Positions 1 to 7,267 of a stretch of DNA of 14,003 nt are shown here, piece after piece. The DNA is from Clostridia bacterium (lineage in GTDB: Bacteria; Bacillota; Clostridia; Oscillospirales; Oscillospiraceae). The position numbers and the translations under genes are program-made. The stretch's first letter is position 1; each line of letters opens with the position of its first letter. Below the pieces are notes generated by a model. It ran no database searches. It was not told where the DNA came from and saw nothing but the letters and a program-made list of their open reading frames with translations. The stretch lies in assembly GCA_021153265.1 (NCBI GenBank), contig JAGKTU010000058.1, positions 1 to 14,003 of the forward strand. The letters run 5' to 3'.

Positions 1-138
1 ATTCCTGCCGTCCTTGATTGCAGCCTGTAAGGCTATTAACCACACAATCAGAGGTGTTTTGCGTGGTTCTCATCTATTGGCTTACACATGGGCCAGCAAG
101 CCTAAACAACATGGCGTTTTTTTCACTTGTTCGCACAT

Positions 139-190
139 AAAAAACGCCCCCTCTCATGGATAATCACAAGCATTATACCATGAGAGGGGG
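139..190 (-). terminator. Intrinsic terminator of the pilus operon
   Basis: Two perfectly complementary 13-nt arms (147-159 and 178-190, minus-strand arm CCCCCTCTCATGG) enclose an 18-nt loop. On the minus strand the stem is followed by CG and then six T residues (139-144). It lies 67 nt past the stop of the metallopeptidase lipoprotein gene. The plus-strand side has no T tract, so the terminator acts on leftward transcription only. Confidence 0.92.
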
Positions 191-257
191 TGAAAAGTCG
201 AGATATAAACCTATGGTTTGCGGAAAATGTTGTACTGCTAGCCTACAGGGATGGTTT

Positions 258-2093
258 TTACGGCTCGTATTCCCACAGCGTTGTTTCCGGCCAGCCTTCC
301 GTATCGAAGCAGTCCCGGATGCAGGCGGCGTAGTAGCGCATTTTTTCTGCCATACCCGGATTTTCCTGCAAAACGGTTTTGTCAGACATGATCGTCGACA
401 TCAGCGTGGCGCGATCCTCTGTGGGGAAGGTCATGGCATAGCGGCTGACGAAGTAGCCGCTATTTTCATATGCGGCAATTGCATCGGGCATATCGATATA
501 GGACTCGGCATACCGGAACCCCTCGGGCTGGAGAGAAAGCCAGGTTTCCTCGCTGAACAGTGCCTGGGGGCGCAGGGCGGCATCCCATTCCAGACGCTTG
601 TCGATCACATGGGAAACCTCATGGTATACGGTCTGCACATCAAGGGAGAGACCGTCGAAAACGATCAGATAGTGGTCGGATGCTTCTTGGGCAAAGCCGC
701 CAACGGATATGGGATGGGTATCCATATGATCCTGTCCCCGGAGATTTGCCACCAGCTCAATGCGGATCTGCAACAGATCTCCGCAGGGGAGCTGACGGAA
801 GAATCCCTCGGGATAGCTGGCGAAGGCCAGCTCCAAAACATCCAAAGCACGCCGAACCAAATAAGGATCTGTTAATGCATCTGCCTGATAATGGGTATAG
901 TCCAAAGCGCATTGCTCCGCAATGCGAATATCCAAGCCAAAGCGCTGGGAAAGTGCCTGCGCTCTTTGGTACAGATCCTGATCCAGCATGGGCTCCGGGG
1001 CTTGGACAGCTCCCAAAGGCGTCACAGAAAGGTTTTCTCCCTCCTGCGCTGTGTCGGTGTCCCAGAACATCAGATGAGCGGCATTATCATAGGTATCCCG
1101 GAAGAAATAGCCCTGCCAGTAGCCGCTCCAAACCAGATCCGTGCCAACGCTGGCGTGCTCTAATTCGGGAAGGGCGCATCGGGACAGGAAATTGCCGTCC
1201 AGATCATAAAGAGACAGTTCCCGGAAGCTTCCGTCGGTGATCAGCAGCTGCCGTCTGCCGGGAAGCAGCTCCACCAGTCCCTCGGGCCGGGTAAAGGTGA
1301 CGGCTTCCTCCTGGCCGACCAAGGCATACGCTCCGGAAGCAATATCCTGCCGCAGAAGCCATGTTTCACCCCTGCGGACGCCGGAATAGACGTTACCGTC
1401 CAGCGGCAGCGTTTCCAGCGTGGCTGTGGAAAGGTTCAGACAGCGCTTATAGGTCCTTTGGTCGGCGCGGTCTGTGTAGGAGAACAAAACATAGTCGGCA
1501 TCGGCGCCGATGGGCTGTACAAAGGTGGCGTTGTCCAACAGCCACCGGGTTTGACCGGTGGCCAAGTCACGGCATTGCAGACCGTTCTCCGGGAAAAAGA
1601 GATACAATGTTTCCATTTCCCGGTTCAGAAACCAGTTTTCGCCTTCCAGCGGAATGTCATAAGTCATTTCCGGTTCCAGAGAATCCTTGAGGAGCTGTAC
1701 CTGTCCGCTGCCGCTGTCGCACAAGCCGATCAAACCGTTGCCGATCTGCACCGTAACGGCGGGGGTCGCGGGGAAGGACGCCTGCGCCAGCAGGCTGCCG
1801 TCCTCCAGAGAGATCCGCTTCAGCTGCAGCATACCCTCTAAGGTGTGCTCATACATCAGCAAGCTGTTTCCGTAGAGACGGATCTCCGGCCAGACCATGG
1901 ACTCCACATGGGGGTTTGGAATGTACAGAAGGTTTCCGGATTCGCCGGCGGCTTCTCCCTGATCCAGCAAGGGTACACCGGGCTGCTCCTGAGAGCGGGA
2001 GGGCTCGGTTTCCGGGGTGGACGGTGTCTGCATATCTGCATGGCAACCTGTCAGCAGCGCAAGACACAACAGCAGGATCAAAATTCGTTTCAT
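258..2093 (-). CDS. Lipoprotein with beta-propeller-like region and lethal-factor/PPEP-like zinc metallopeptidase domain
   Basis: A 611-aa predicted lipoprotein. The signal peptide ends in a lipobox (LLTGC, Cys17), followed by a Pro/Ser/Glu-rich linker. Residues about 60-350 contain roughly seven blocks of about 40 residues with repeated beta-strand patterns, consistent with a beta-propeller; no canonical WD or PQQ signature is clear. Residues about 365-611 form a putative zinc metallopeptidase: HEVSH at 491-495 (two His ligands, Glu492 general base), then Tyr552 and Glu559 in RYAMTFPTEDRA. The Tyr-x6-Glu spacing equals that of anthrax lethal factor (Tyr728/Glu735) and Clostridioides PPEP-1 (Tyr178/Glu185), so an ATLF/PPEP-like fold is likely. 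The HExxH-to-Glu gap of 64 residues is longer than in either. It is the last gene of the operon, 32 nt after the previous lipoprotein, with an SD (AGAAGGA) 9 nt before the ATG. The inferred role is trimming or release of surface proteins at the membrane; the substrate is unknown. Confidence 0.8.
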   Translation of the reverse strand: MKRILILLLCLALLTGCHADMQTPSTPETEPSRSQEQPGVPLLDQGEAAGESGNLLYIPNPHVESMVWPEIRLYGNSLLMYEHTLEGMLQLKRISLEDGSLLAQASFPATPAVTVQIGNGLIGLCDSGSGQVQLLKDSLEPEMTYDIPLEGENWFLNREMETLYLFFPENGLQCRDLATGQTRWLLDNATFVQPIGADADYVLFSYTDRADQRTYKRCLNLSTATLETLPLDGNVYSGVRRGETWLLRQDIASGAYALVGQEEAVTFTRPEGLVELLPGRRQLLITDGSFRELSLYDLDGNFLSRCALPELEHASVGTDLVWSGYWQGYFFRDTYDNAAHLMFWDTDTAQEGENLSVTPLGAVQAPEPMLDQDLYQRAQALSQRFGLDIRIAEQCALDYTHYQADALTDPYLVRRALDVLELAFASYPEGFFRQLPCGDLLQIRIELVANLRGQDHMDTHPISVGGFAQEASDHYLIVFDGLSLDVQTVYHEVSHVIDKRLEWDAALRPQALFSEETWLSLQPEGFRYAESYIDMPDAIAAYENSGYFVSRYAMTFPTEDRATLMSTIMSDKTVLQENPGMAEKMRYYAACIRDCFDTEGWPETTLWEYEP

Positions 2094-2125
2094 ATTACAC
2101 CGTCCTTCTCAGCAAGGAAAACGCA

Positions 2126-2917
2126 TTAGTACAGGCAGTAAGGGAAATATTCCGTGGCAGCATAGGTATTCCGCCCTGCTTCCATAACAGCATTGGCGGA
2201 GTCCTCGTGAATGGGTGTATCGTTGGAAACATCCCAATCCAGATCGTATGTCATAAACCAAGGGGACTCCTCGTTGGCAAGTGCATCGAAAATGACACCT
2301 TGCGTCACGTTGAATTTGCCGTCCTGCAGCTGCAGATAGTAGACAGCGTGGTTTGCCGCACCATTTTCTGCCTCGTAAGCCACAGACCACAGGTCGTCCT
2401 CTTCGGCATACTGCAGATAGTACCGGTTGTGAGAGCCACTCTGCACAAGCATTACCGGCTCATTATTCTTCAATGCCCAGATCTCAAACACCAGAGGGTC
2501 TTGCTCTGCATTCTGGATCGCACCGATGATCAACTCCCAGATACCGTCTCCATCCAGATCCATAAAGGTAAAACCGACATTGTCCAAGGGATTTCCGTCA
2601 TAGTAGCGGGTAACCAGCGGGCTCAATTCGTGATCCAAATAAGCATTTTCGTCCCACTGCTGGGAAATGGCGGTATAATACCGCTCGATTTGCCGGGCAT
2701 AGACCACATCAATGTAGTAAGACGAAGCGTCGCCTTCGTACTGCGTATCGTCTTCGGGTTCTGTGGGTGTCATTTCCGTGGAGGGGCTGGTGGCGGATTC
2801 TGTGGTCGATTCGGAAGGCTCGTCATCGGCAAGCTGTGAGGGCAGGCGCTTGCTGCAGCCGGCCAGCAGAGCCAGCGTCAGCAGAAAAACGGTTGCGGTC
2901 AAAAGTAATTTTTTCAT
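2126..2917 (-). CDS. Lipoprotein with DxDxDG calcium-type loop
   Basis: A 263-aa predicted lipoprotein with signal peptide and lipobox LLAGC (Cys21), followed by an acidic Ser/Thr/Glu/Pro-rich linker (about 25-62). The globular part (about 65-263) contains MDLDGDGIWELIIG at 119-132, a DxDxDG loop flanked by hydrophobic strands as in FG-GAP/EF-hand-like repeats of many Firmicutes lipoproteins; Ca2+ binding is plausible. The rest, rich in Tyr, Asp and Glu, matches no family I can name. An SD (AGGAG) stands about 6 nt before the ATG, and the gene starts 15 nt after the small sortase stop, so it is in the same operon. Its role in pilus biology is unknown; it could be an accessory factor or a partner of the next lipoprotein. 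Confidence 0.85.
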   Translation of the reverse strand: MKKLLLTATVFLLTLALLAGCSKRLPSQLADDEPSESTTESATSPSTEMTPTEPEDDTQYEGDASSYYIDVVYARQIERYYTAISQQWDENAYLDHELSPLVTRYYDGNPLDNVGFTFMDLDGDGIWELIIGAIQNAEQDPLVFEIWALKNNEPVMLVQSGSHNRYYLQYAEEDDLWSVAYEAENGAANHAVYYLQLQDGKFNVTQGVIFDALANEESPWFMTYDLDWDVSNDTPIHEDSANAVMEAGRNTYAATEYFPYCLY

Positions 2918-2932
2918 AAGGATCTCCTCTCT

Positions 2933-3529
2933 TTAGTTGATCGCGTTACACCGGACGGTTACGCGACTGGCCCCGCCAGGGGTACAGGTGTAGAGCGACA
3001 GGGCAAATCCGCTGGTGATCATTTCCTGAGTGGCTTCCTTTGGCAATGTTTCTAAAAGCACCACTTCATAGCAATGGTCTGCACCATTCACATCGGTAAA
3101 GATCACGATATCTCCCGGCTGCAGCTGCGATAGTCTGCCAAAATGCGATTTGTAATTATGTGCGGCGATCACAAAATCCGTTTCGTAATAGGTTCCGTAA
3201 TAATGACACGGCGCTTTCTTGAGCTTTGCATAGCTCCAATCCGTCAAAACAGGCAGTTCCAAGTCTAAAACCGGGACGGAAAGGATTCCGATGCAGTCAT
3301 AACCGCCCACGTTCACGGTTTCCATTTCGGTGGGTATCTGTTCTGTATCATCGGGCAGAGGCTTCTGGGGTTGTGTTTCATCCATTATGCTTTGTACATC
3401 CGCAAGAAGATCTTGGGCTGTCTCTTCTGCCTGATCGTCTTCCCACCGATTGTATACAGCGAAACCGGCGGCGCTCAGTATGCAAACAACACCAAGGATA
3501 ACACAGATCACGCCCATCCATTTACGCAT
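2933..3529 (-). CDS. Small sortase (class B/D-like), candidate pilus anchoring sortase
   Basis: A 198-aa cysteine transpeptidase of the sortase family. One N-terminal membrane segment (about 4-26) is followed by an acidic stalk (about 28-70) and the catalytic barrel (about 75-196). The triad is visible: His124 in IAAHNYKSHFG, Cys182 in LYTCTPGG, and Arg189 in ASRVTVR. It lacks the C-terminal membrane helix and the N-terminal lid region of class C enzymes, so it is a different type from the operon's first sortase. The class call is tentative because the motifs fit both B- and D-like groups. The ATG lies inside the end of the basal pilin gene (8-nt overlap) with an AGAGG site 7 nt upstream, implying translational coupling. 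The inferred role is wall attachment of the LIQTG basal pilin or of the finished pilus. Confidence 0.9.
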   Translation of the reverse strand: MRKWMGVICVILGVVCILSAAGFAVYNRWEDDQAEETAQDLLADVQSIMDETQPQKPLPDDTEQIPTEMETVNVGGYDCIGILSVPVLDLELPVLTDWSYAKLKKAPCHYYGTYYETDFVIAAHNYKSHFGRLSQLQPGDIVIFTDVNGADHCYEVVLLETLPKEATQEMITSGFALSLYTCTPGGASRVTVRCNAIN

Positions 3530-4397
3530 TTATTTTCCTCTTTTTCTGCAAAAGCATGATCCCGACTGCAAGGAACATCATGCCGCCCACTGCCAATACG
3601 GGAATCGGCCATATCAGCTGACCGGTTTGTATTAAGGTTGAGGTGTTGGTAACTGTGAAAACATAGCCCTTTTGCTGATAGGTAGCCGTGAAGCCCTTGG
3701 GAACATTGATTTCCTTGATGCTGTAGGCATCGCTTTCCGGCATGCCGGTGTAGGTTACCTGCCAATTGTTTTGCGCGTTAAGGGTCGCCGTCTTGACCAC
3801 AATGCCATTTCGCAAAAGCTGTACTGTGACACTTTCCGCCGCCGCAGTGGATGCGTCCGTATTCCACACCTTTTTTATGGTGATGGAAGTGAGCTTTGCC
3901 GCCTCTGTTTTTGGCGAAGCATTTACATCATACACATAACCGTCGGCATTCGTACCGGGTATCGTCACCACAAACGGTGTGCAGGGAGCAAACCCATCCA
4001 CAGCGCCCGTTTGCCGAATAAAATATAAGCCCAACGGAAGATCCTTACAGGTCGCCGTTCCATTCTCATCGGTAGTCATTTTGACAGATGATACATTGTG
4101 TTTTAAAACATAGGCATCCAATTTTGCCGCAAGAGACGGATCATCCATGTCAATTCCCGAATCTGCAAAGGATTCCGTGTAAACGTAGCTTAAATTCCCG
4201 TCCGTATCCCTATGAACGGTTGCGACATGATACACACTCAGTTCTGCGCCGGCGATGGGTTCTTTGTCCTGCCGGTCCGTCAGAGTCACAGAAACAGATC
4301 CGGTTTTTTCCGGGTCAAACCCTTGTGCGAAAGCCGTGAAGGAGCAGGACGCGATCAGCAATGCTGTCACGCACAGGGTTATCATTTTACGGTGCAC
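3522..4397 (-). CDS. Basal/minor pilin with Cna_B domain and LIQTG sorting signal
   Basis: A secreted wall-anchored protein of 291 aa when read from GTG at 4395-4397. I chose this start because AGGAGG (4406-4411) stands 8 nt upstream and the protein then begins directly with a signal peptide (VHRKMITLC... ending near AFA-QG). A longer frame to 4463 would add an unlikely basic extension overlapping the sortase. Domain 1 (about 30-165) resembles SpaA/FctA-type N-terminal pilin domains and ends in YDVNASPK. Domain 2 (about 170-252) is a Cna_B domain with strand ITIKKVW, ALNA-NNW-type core (LNAQNNW) and the YSIKE motif, whose Glu229 is the expected isopeptide catalyst. The sorting signal LIQTG (255-259) lacks the usual Pro and precedes a membrane helix and KKRK tail. 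It overlaps the class C sortase by 11 nt and the small sortase by 8 nt. Size and position suggest a wall-proximal base subunit. Confidence 0.88.
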   Translation of the reverse strand: MHRKMITLCVTALLIASCSFTAFAQGFDPEKTGSVSVTLTDRQDKEPIAGAELSVYHVATVHRDTDGNLSYVYTESFADSGIDMDDPSLAAKLDAYVLKHNVSSVKMTTDENGTATCKDLPLGLYFIRQTGAVDGFAPCTPFVVTIPGTNADGYVYDVNASPKTEAAKLTSITIKKVWNTDASTAAAESVTVQLLRNGIVVKTATLNAQNNWQVTYTGMPESDAYSIKEINVPKGFTATYQQKGYVFTVTNTSTLIQTGQLIWPIPVLAVGGMMFLAVGIMLLQKKRKINA

Positions 4398-5253
4398 GTT
4401 CTGTGCCTCCTTCCTCTTTTTTCGTTTGCTGCGTATTTTTTGGCGGCTCTCTGTACTTAACAAGCAAGTGAATCAGAAGTACAAGGAGCATCGGAGCGGC
4501 AACCGCCGGTGTCACCAGCAACGGTTCTATGCGGAATGCCTCGTTGGACACATAGAGGGCAGGTTTTTCCTTCATGGTTTCGATCCGGACACCGCGCACC
4601 AGCAGCCGATGGGTGTTGATGCCGTAAGGGGTGCAGGTGAACAAGGTACAATAATCCATACCCTCCACGATCTGCAGGTCGCTGAGCTCTCTGGGGGTGA
4701 TCACCTTGATCTGATCCACCTGATAGGTCAGCACCTGATCCAATACAACGATTTGGAACGTATCTCCAATTTCCATTCTGTCAAGGTCCGTGAATAGCTT
4801 GGCACTGGGAAGTCCTCTGTGGGCAGACATAACACTATGGGTGTTTTCACCGCCCACGGGCAAACTGCTTCCCTGCAAATGACCGACACCTCTGCTGAGC
4901 ACACTGTCCGATGTGCCGTGGTAAATCGGAAGTTCCACGCCAATGCGGTCGATTTTCAAATAGCCGATCATATCATTACCGGTTATGCAAAGGGTATCGT
5001 TGTAGCCGGGCACATCGGGATAATCGGTCAATGGAAAATCCGTTTCATAAAGCGCTTTATTGTAGGCATGTGCGTTTTCAAAAATGGCGGCATAGTCTTC
5101 GGGCTTCAGGTTTTCCAAAACAGATTCATAGTTTGTAATTGCGCGGCTTTGTGTTTTGCTGTTCCAGTAACTGCTGAAAGCGGGGTATAGCAGAATGCAG
5201 ATGCCTACCAAAAAACCAAGCGTTAAAAAGATCACGGTCTTATGCTTTCTCAT
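4387..5253 (-). CDS. srtC: Class C (pilin-polymerising) sortase
   Basis: A 288-aa transpeptidase expected to join pilin subunits through Lys-Thr isopeptide bonds on the outer membrane face. An N-terminal membrane helix (about 6-26), a lid-like segment (about 70-88), the catalytic barrel and a second C-terminal membrane helix (about 249-266) give class C architecture. The catalytic residues, numbered from the chosen start, are His145 in MSAHRGLPSAKLF, Cys207 in TLFTCTPYGINTHR and Arg216. I chose the second ATG (5251-5253) because the AGGAG site (5260-5264) is 6 nt upstream of it but directly abuts the first ATG (5257-5259). The lid region shows no clear DPF/DPW motif, only DYPDVPGYND. The gene follows the major pilin after a strong hairpin and overlaps the basal pilin start by 11 nt. 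Confidence 0.95.
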   Translation of the reverse strand: MRKHKTVIFLTLGFLVGICILLYPAFSSYWNSKTQSRAITNYESVLENLKPEDYAAIFENAHAYNKALYETDFPLTDYPDVPGYNDTLCITGNDMIGYLKIDRIGVELPIYHGTSDSVLSRGVGHLQGSSLPVGGENTHSVMSAHRGLPSAKLFTDLDRMEIGDTFQIVVLDQVLTYQVDQIKVITPRELSDLQIVEGMDYCTLFTCTPYGINTHRLLVRGVRIETMKEKPALYVSNEAFRIEPLLVTPAVAAPMLLVLLIHLLVKYREPPKNTQQTKKEEGGTERAP

Positions 5254-5259
5254 AGGCAT

Positions 5260-5268
5260 CTCCTCTCT
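5260..5268 (-). promoter_or_regulatory. Ribosome binding site deciding the srtC start
   Basis: AGAGAGGAG lies immediately before ATGCCTATG. The first ATG touches the site, whereas the second is 6 nt away, which supports the second ATG. The site can also pair (GAGGAGA) with the 3' arm of the upstream hairpin. Confidence 0.7.
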
Positions 5269-5280
5269 GTTATACTTTTC

Positions 5281-5312
5281 ATGGGAGGAGAGAAGAATTT
5301 CTCTCCTCCCAT
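5281..5312 (-). promoter_or_regulatory. 14-bp hairpin between major pilin and srtC
   Basis: Perfect inverted repeat: arms 5281-5294 and 5299-5312 with a 4-nt loop. On the minus-strand transcript it lies 25 nt after the major pilin stop and 12 nt before the srtC ribosome site. It is followed by GAAAAG rather than a T tract, so it is not a standard intrinsic terminator. An mRNA-stabilising or attenuating role that keeps pilin levels above sortase levels is inferred. Confidence 0.75.
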
Positions 5313-5337
5313 TGCGTTTGTTTTTGTCAATTACGAA

Positions 5338-7182
5338 TTAGTCAGTATAAACAGACATCTTCTTGTGGGTGATCAGGAACACAGCAAAGCCAATGGTCAG
5401 CAGTGTGCCGATGGTGATCATCCAGAAGGTGCCTTCGCCGCCGGTGGAAGGCAGTTCAACACCCTTGCTGTTGTGAACAACCGTGTGGGTCAGATCGTAG
5501 ATCTTCTCGACGTGGATACCGTCGGTCTGCTGGATATCCGCAACGTTGCCGGTCTGTTCATCCACAAAGATGTTGAAGGACCGGGTGCCTTCGCCCGCAG
5601 TGATCTCAACAGGAACAGCCAGCGCGTTATAACCCGAGGGAGCCTCGACCTCCAGCAGATAGTAAGTACCGGCTTTCAGACCCAGAACAGCCAGCTTACC
5701 GTTTACCTGAGAAACAACGAGGTTATTCTGTTCAATGGGATTGCCTTCGTCATCCTTCAGATAGTCACCCAGATAGGCTCCATACAGTTCTCTTGCGTCC
5801 TTCATAGCAGAGCCGGTGACGGTTTCAGAGGGAGTACCCTTGCTGTCGACAATGTAAATACCCTTGATGTTGGTGGGGATCACATAGACGGGGATGGTGC
5901 ATTCCTTGTCCTTGTAGATGCGGAACTTAGCACCTGCCAGATTCTGGCCGGTGGCGCTGTCGTCCTTCAGCAGGCCGATGCCGTAAACATGGGTCACGAC
6001 CTCATCAGGGGGCGTACTGCCGGTTTCGTTCTCACTGGTCCAGGTGGCGTGTGCCTTGTTGAAACGGTTGCCATGGGTGGTAGAGCCAATGGATGCGCCG
6101 GGCTCAACAACGGAGTCATAAGTGACAATCACTTCTACAGGGGAAGAGAACTTGGAGGCTGCGTCATCGGGATAAGACAGAGCGTAGGAGGTAACATTAC
6201 CGGAGGCATCGGCAACATCGTTCAGCTCGTGGTTTTCCAGCCAGGGAATGGTGACGCGGAACTGGTCGTAGCCCAGATGCACCAGGTACCACTGGGCATC
6301 ATTGCGGTTTCTTTGTGCCTCGGGAATATCATTCCAGCCGTCAGAGCAGGTGTCGTCATAGTCACCCAGCCACAGCCAGGTTCCATTATCGGGATCGCCG
6401 CCTGCAGACAGATAGTAACCTCTGGACAGTTCCACGCCGCCGACAAAAACCTGAATGCTGTTGAATTCAGCCCAGATCGCATCACCCTTTTCGTCGTGGA
6501 CCTGGTAGTGCTTGATTTTCTTGTCACCGTCGTAGTTGGTGGCAGTGAAGGAGATCTGATAGGTTATCTTGTCGCCGATATTGGCAGAGTTGGCATCTTC
6601 CCAGATGGGATCGCCGTTCTCGTCAACGCCAACCTGAACCTGCTTGTCGAAGTCGGGAGCGGGCTCCTGGTTCTTATCGATCACTTCAACGTCGGGTGTG
6701 TTGGAGTTGATCGTAACCGTAGTGCCGAGGGTGCTGGTGATCAGGTAGTAGCCGTAATCCAGATCCTCGAACTTAACTTCCTCGTCGGTAGCCTTAACAG
6801 GAGTTGCATCGGGCGTGTATGTACCGTTTGCTACAAGGTCTGTAAGGTACTTGATGAGCTCGGAATCGTTGACGCCTTCCCGCTTTGCGACAGCGCCGGT
6901 GTTGGCGTTATAAGTGAAGAAGGTATTGGCTGCCGTTCCGTCAGCACCGAAGAGTGCCTCGAAGAACTGGTTATCGGGCTTGATGCTGTATGCAACAGCT
7001 TCAGCAGCTTCGCCATTGGCATCGAGCTTAAGGCTTGCGTCGAAAACCTTGTAGACTGCATAAGTTTCATCGATGGTTGCGTTCGTAATGGTGATAGAGC
7101 CGGTGTTTTCGGCGGCAAAAGCCGCAACGCTCAGGGAAAGAACCAGAGTCAGCACCATCAGGATGGATAAAAACCGTTTCAT
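5338..7182 (-). CDS. Major pilin subunit (fimbrial backbone), LPSTG-anchored
   Basis: A 614-aa secreted backbone pilin. The signal peptide ends near AFAA-E24. The N domain (about 25-175) ends in VEVIDKN, where Lys170 is the best candidate for the inter-subunit linkage, in the position of the pilin-motif Lys of SpaA-type pilins. The middle domain (about 176-395) resembles isopeptide-forming fimbrial domains, with candidate Lys180 (DFDKQV), Asp230 and Asn375 (RFNKAHATW). The C-terminal SpaA/Cna_B-like domain (about 400-575) has Lys406 (GLLKDD), the E-box YYLLEVEAPSGYN (Glu511) and Asn571 before LPSTG (577-581), a membrane helix and HKK tail. The SD AAAGGA is 8 nt before the ATG. It sits between the tip adhesin and class C sortase, the usual order for a sortase-assembled pilus. 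Bond assignments are inferred from motif position only. Confidence 0.93.
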   Translation of the reverse strand: MKRFLSILMVLTLVLSLSVAAFAAENTGSITITNATIDETYAVYKVFDASLKLDANGEAAEAVAYSIKPDNQFFEALFGADGTAANTFFTYNANTGAVAKREGVNDSELIKYLTDLVANGTYTPDATPVKATDEEVKFEDLDYGYYLITSTLGTTVTINSNTPDVEVIDKNQEPAPDFDKQVQVGVDENGDPIWEDANSANIGDKITYQISFTATNYDGDKKIKHYQVHDEKGDAIWAEFNSIQVFVGGVELSRGYYLSAGGDPDNGTWLWLGDYDDTCSDGWNDIPEAQRNRNDAQWYLVHLGYDQFRVTIPWLENHELNDVADASGNVTSYALSYPDDAASKFSSPVEVIVTYDSVVEPGASIGSTTHGNRFNKAHATWTSENETGSTPPDEVVTHVYGIGLLKDDSATGQNLAGAKFRIYKDKECTIPVYVIPTNIKGIYIVDSKGTPSETVTGSAMKDARELYGAYLGDYLKDDEGNPIEQNNLVVSQVNGKLAVLGLKAGTYYLLEVEAPSGYNALAVPVEITAGEGTRSFNIFVDEQTGNVADIQQTDGIHVEKIYDLTHTVVHNSKGVELPSTGGEGTFWMITIGTLLTIGFAVFLITHKKMSVYTD

Positions 7183-7267
7183 GGCAAATTTCCTTTCTGT
7201 GTTTAATTTGATTTATGATCGAACTCAGTCCGGCGCATAAATTGTTTCTTACGCCAATTGCGGAGGC

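Noticed and set aside
1..73. Minus-strand ATG at 71-73 opening a frame of 24 codons that runs off the left edge
   Set aside because: No convincing ribosome site and too short to judge; it might be the start of a downstream gene outside the window.
1..163. Plus-strand open stretch from the left edge ending in TAA at 161-163, about 53 codons
   Set aside because: Could be the tail of a gene, but the length is not beyond chance, the product has no recognisable family, and the stop falls in the terminator loop.
5242..7170. Long plus-strand open frame of 642 codons opposite the major pilin, and one of 447 codons (8858-10201) opposite the adhesin
   Set aside because: Both are antisense shadows of clearly functional genes; their products are low-complexity Val/Gly/Ile-rich sequences with no signal or domain, and no ribosome sites were evident.
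7183..7267. Possible hairpin or internal promoter between adhesin and major pilin
   Set aside because: Only a 6-bp stem with one wobble pair (GGCGTA with TGCGCC) and no -35/-10 pair at proper spacing.
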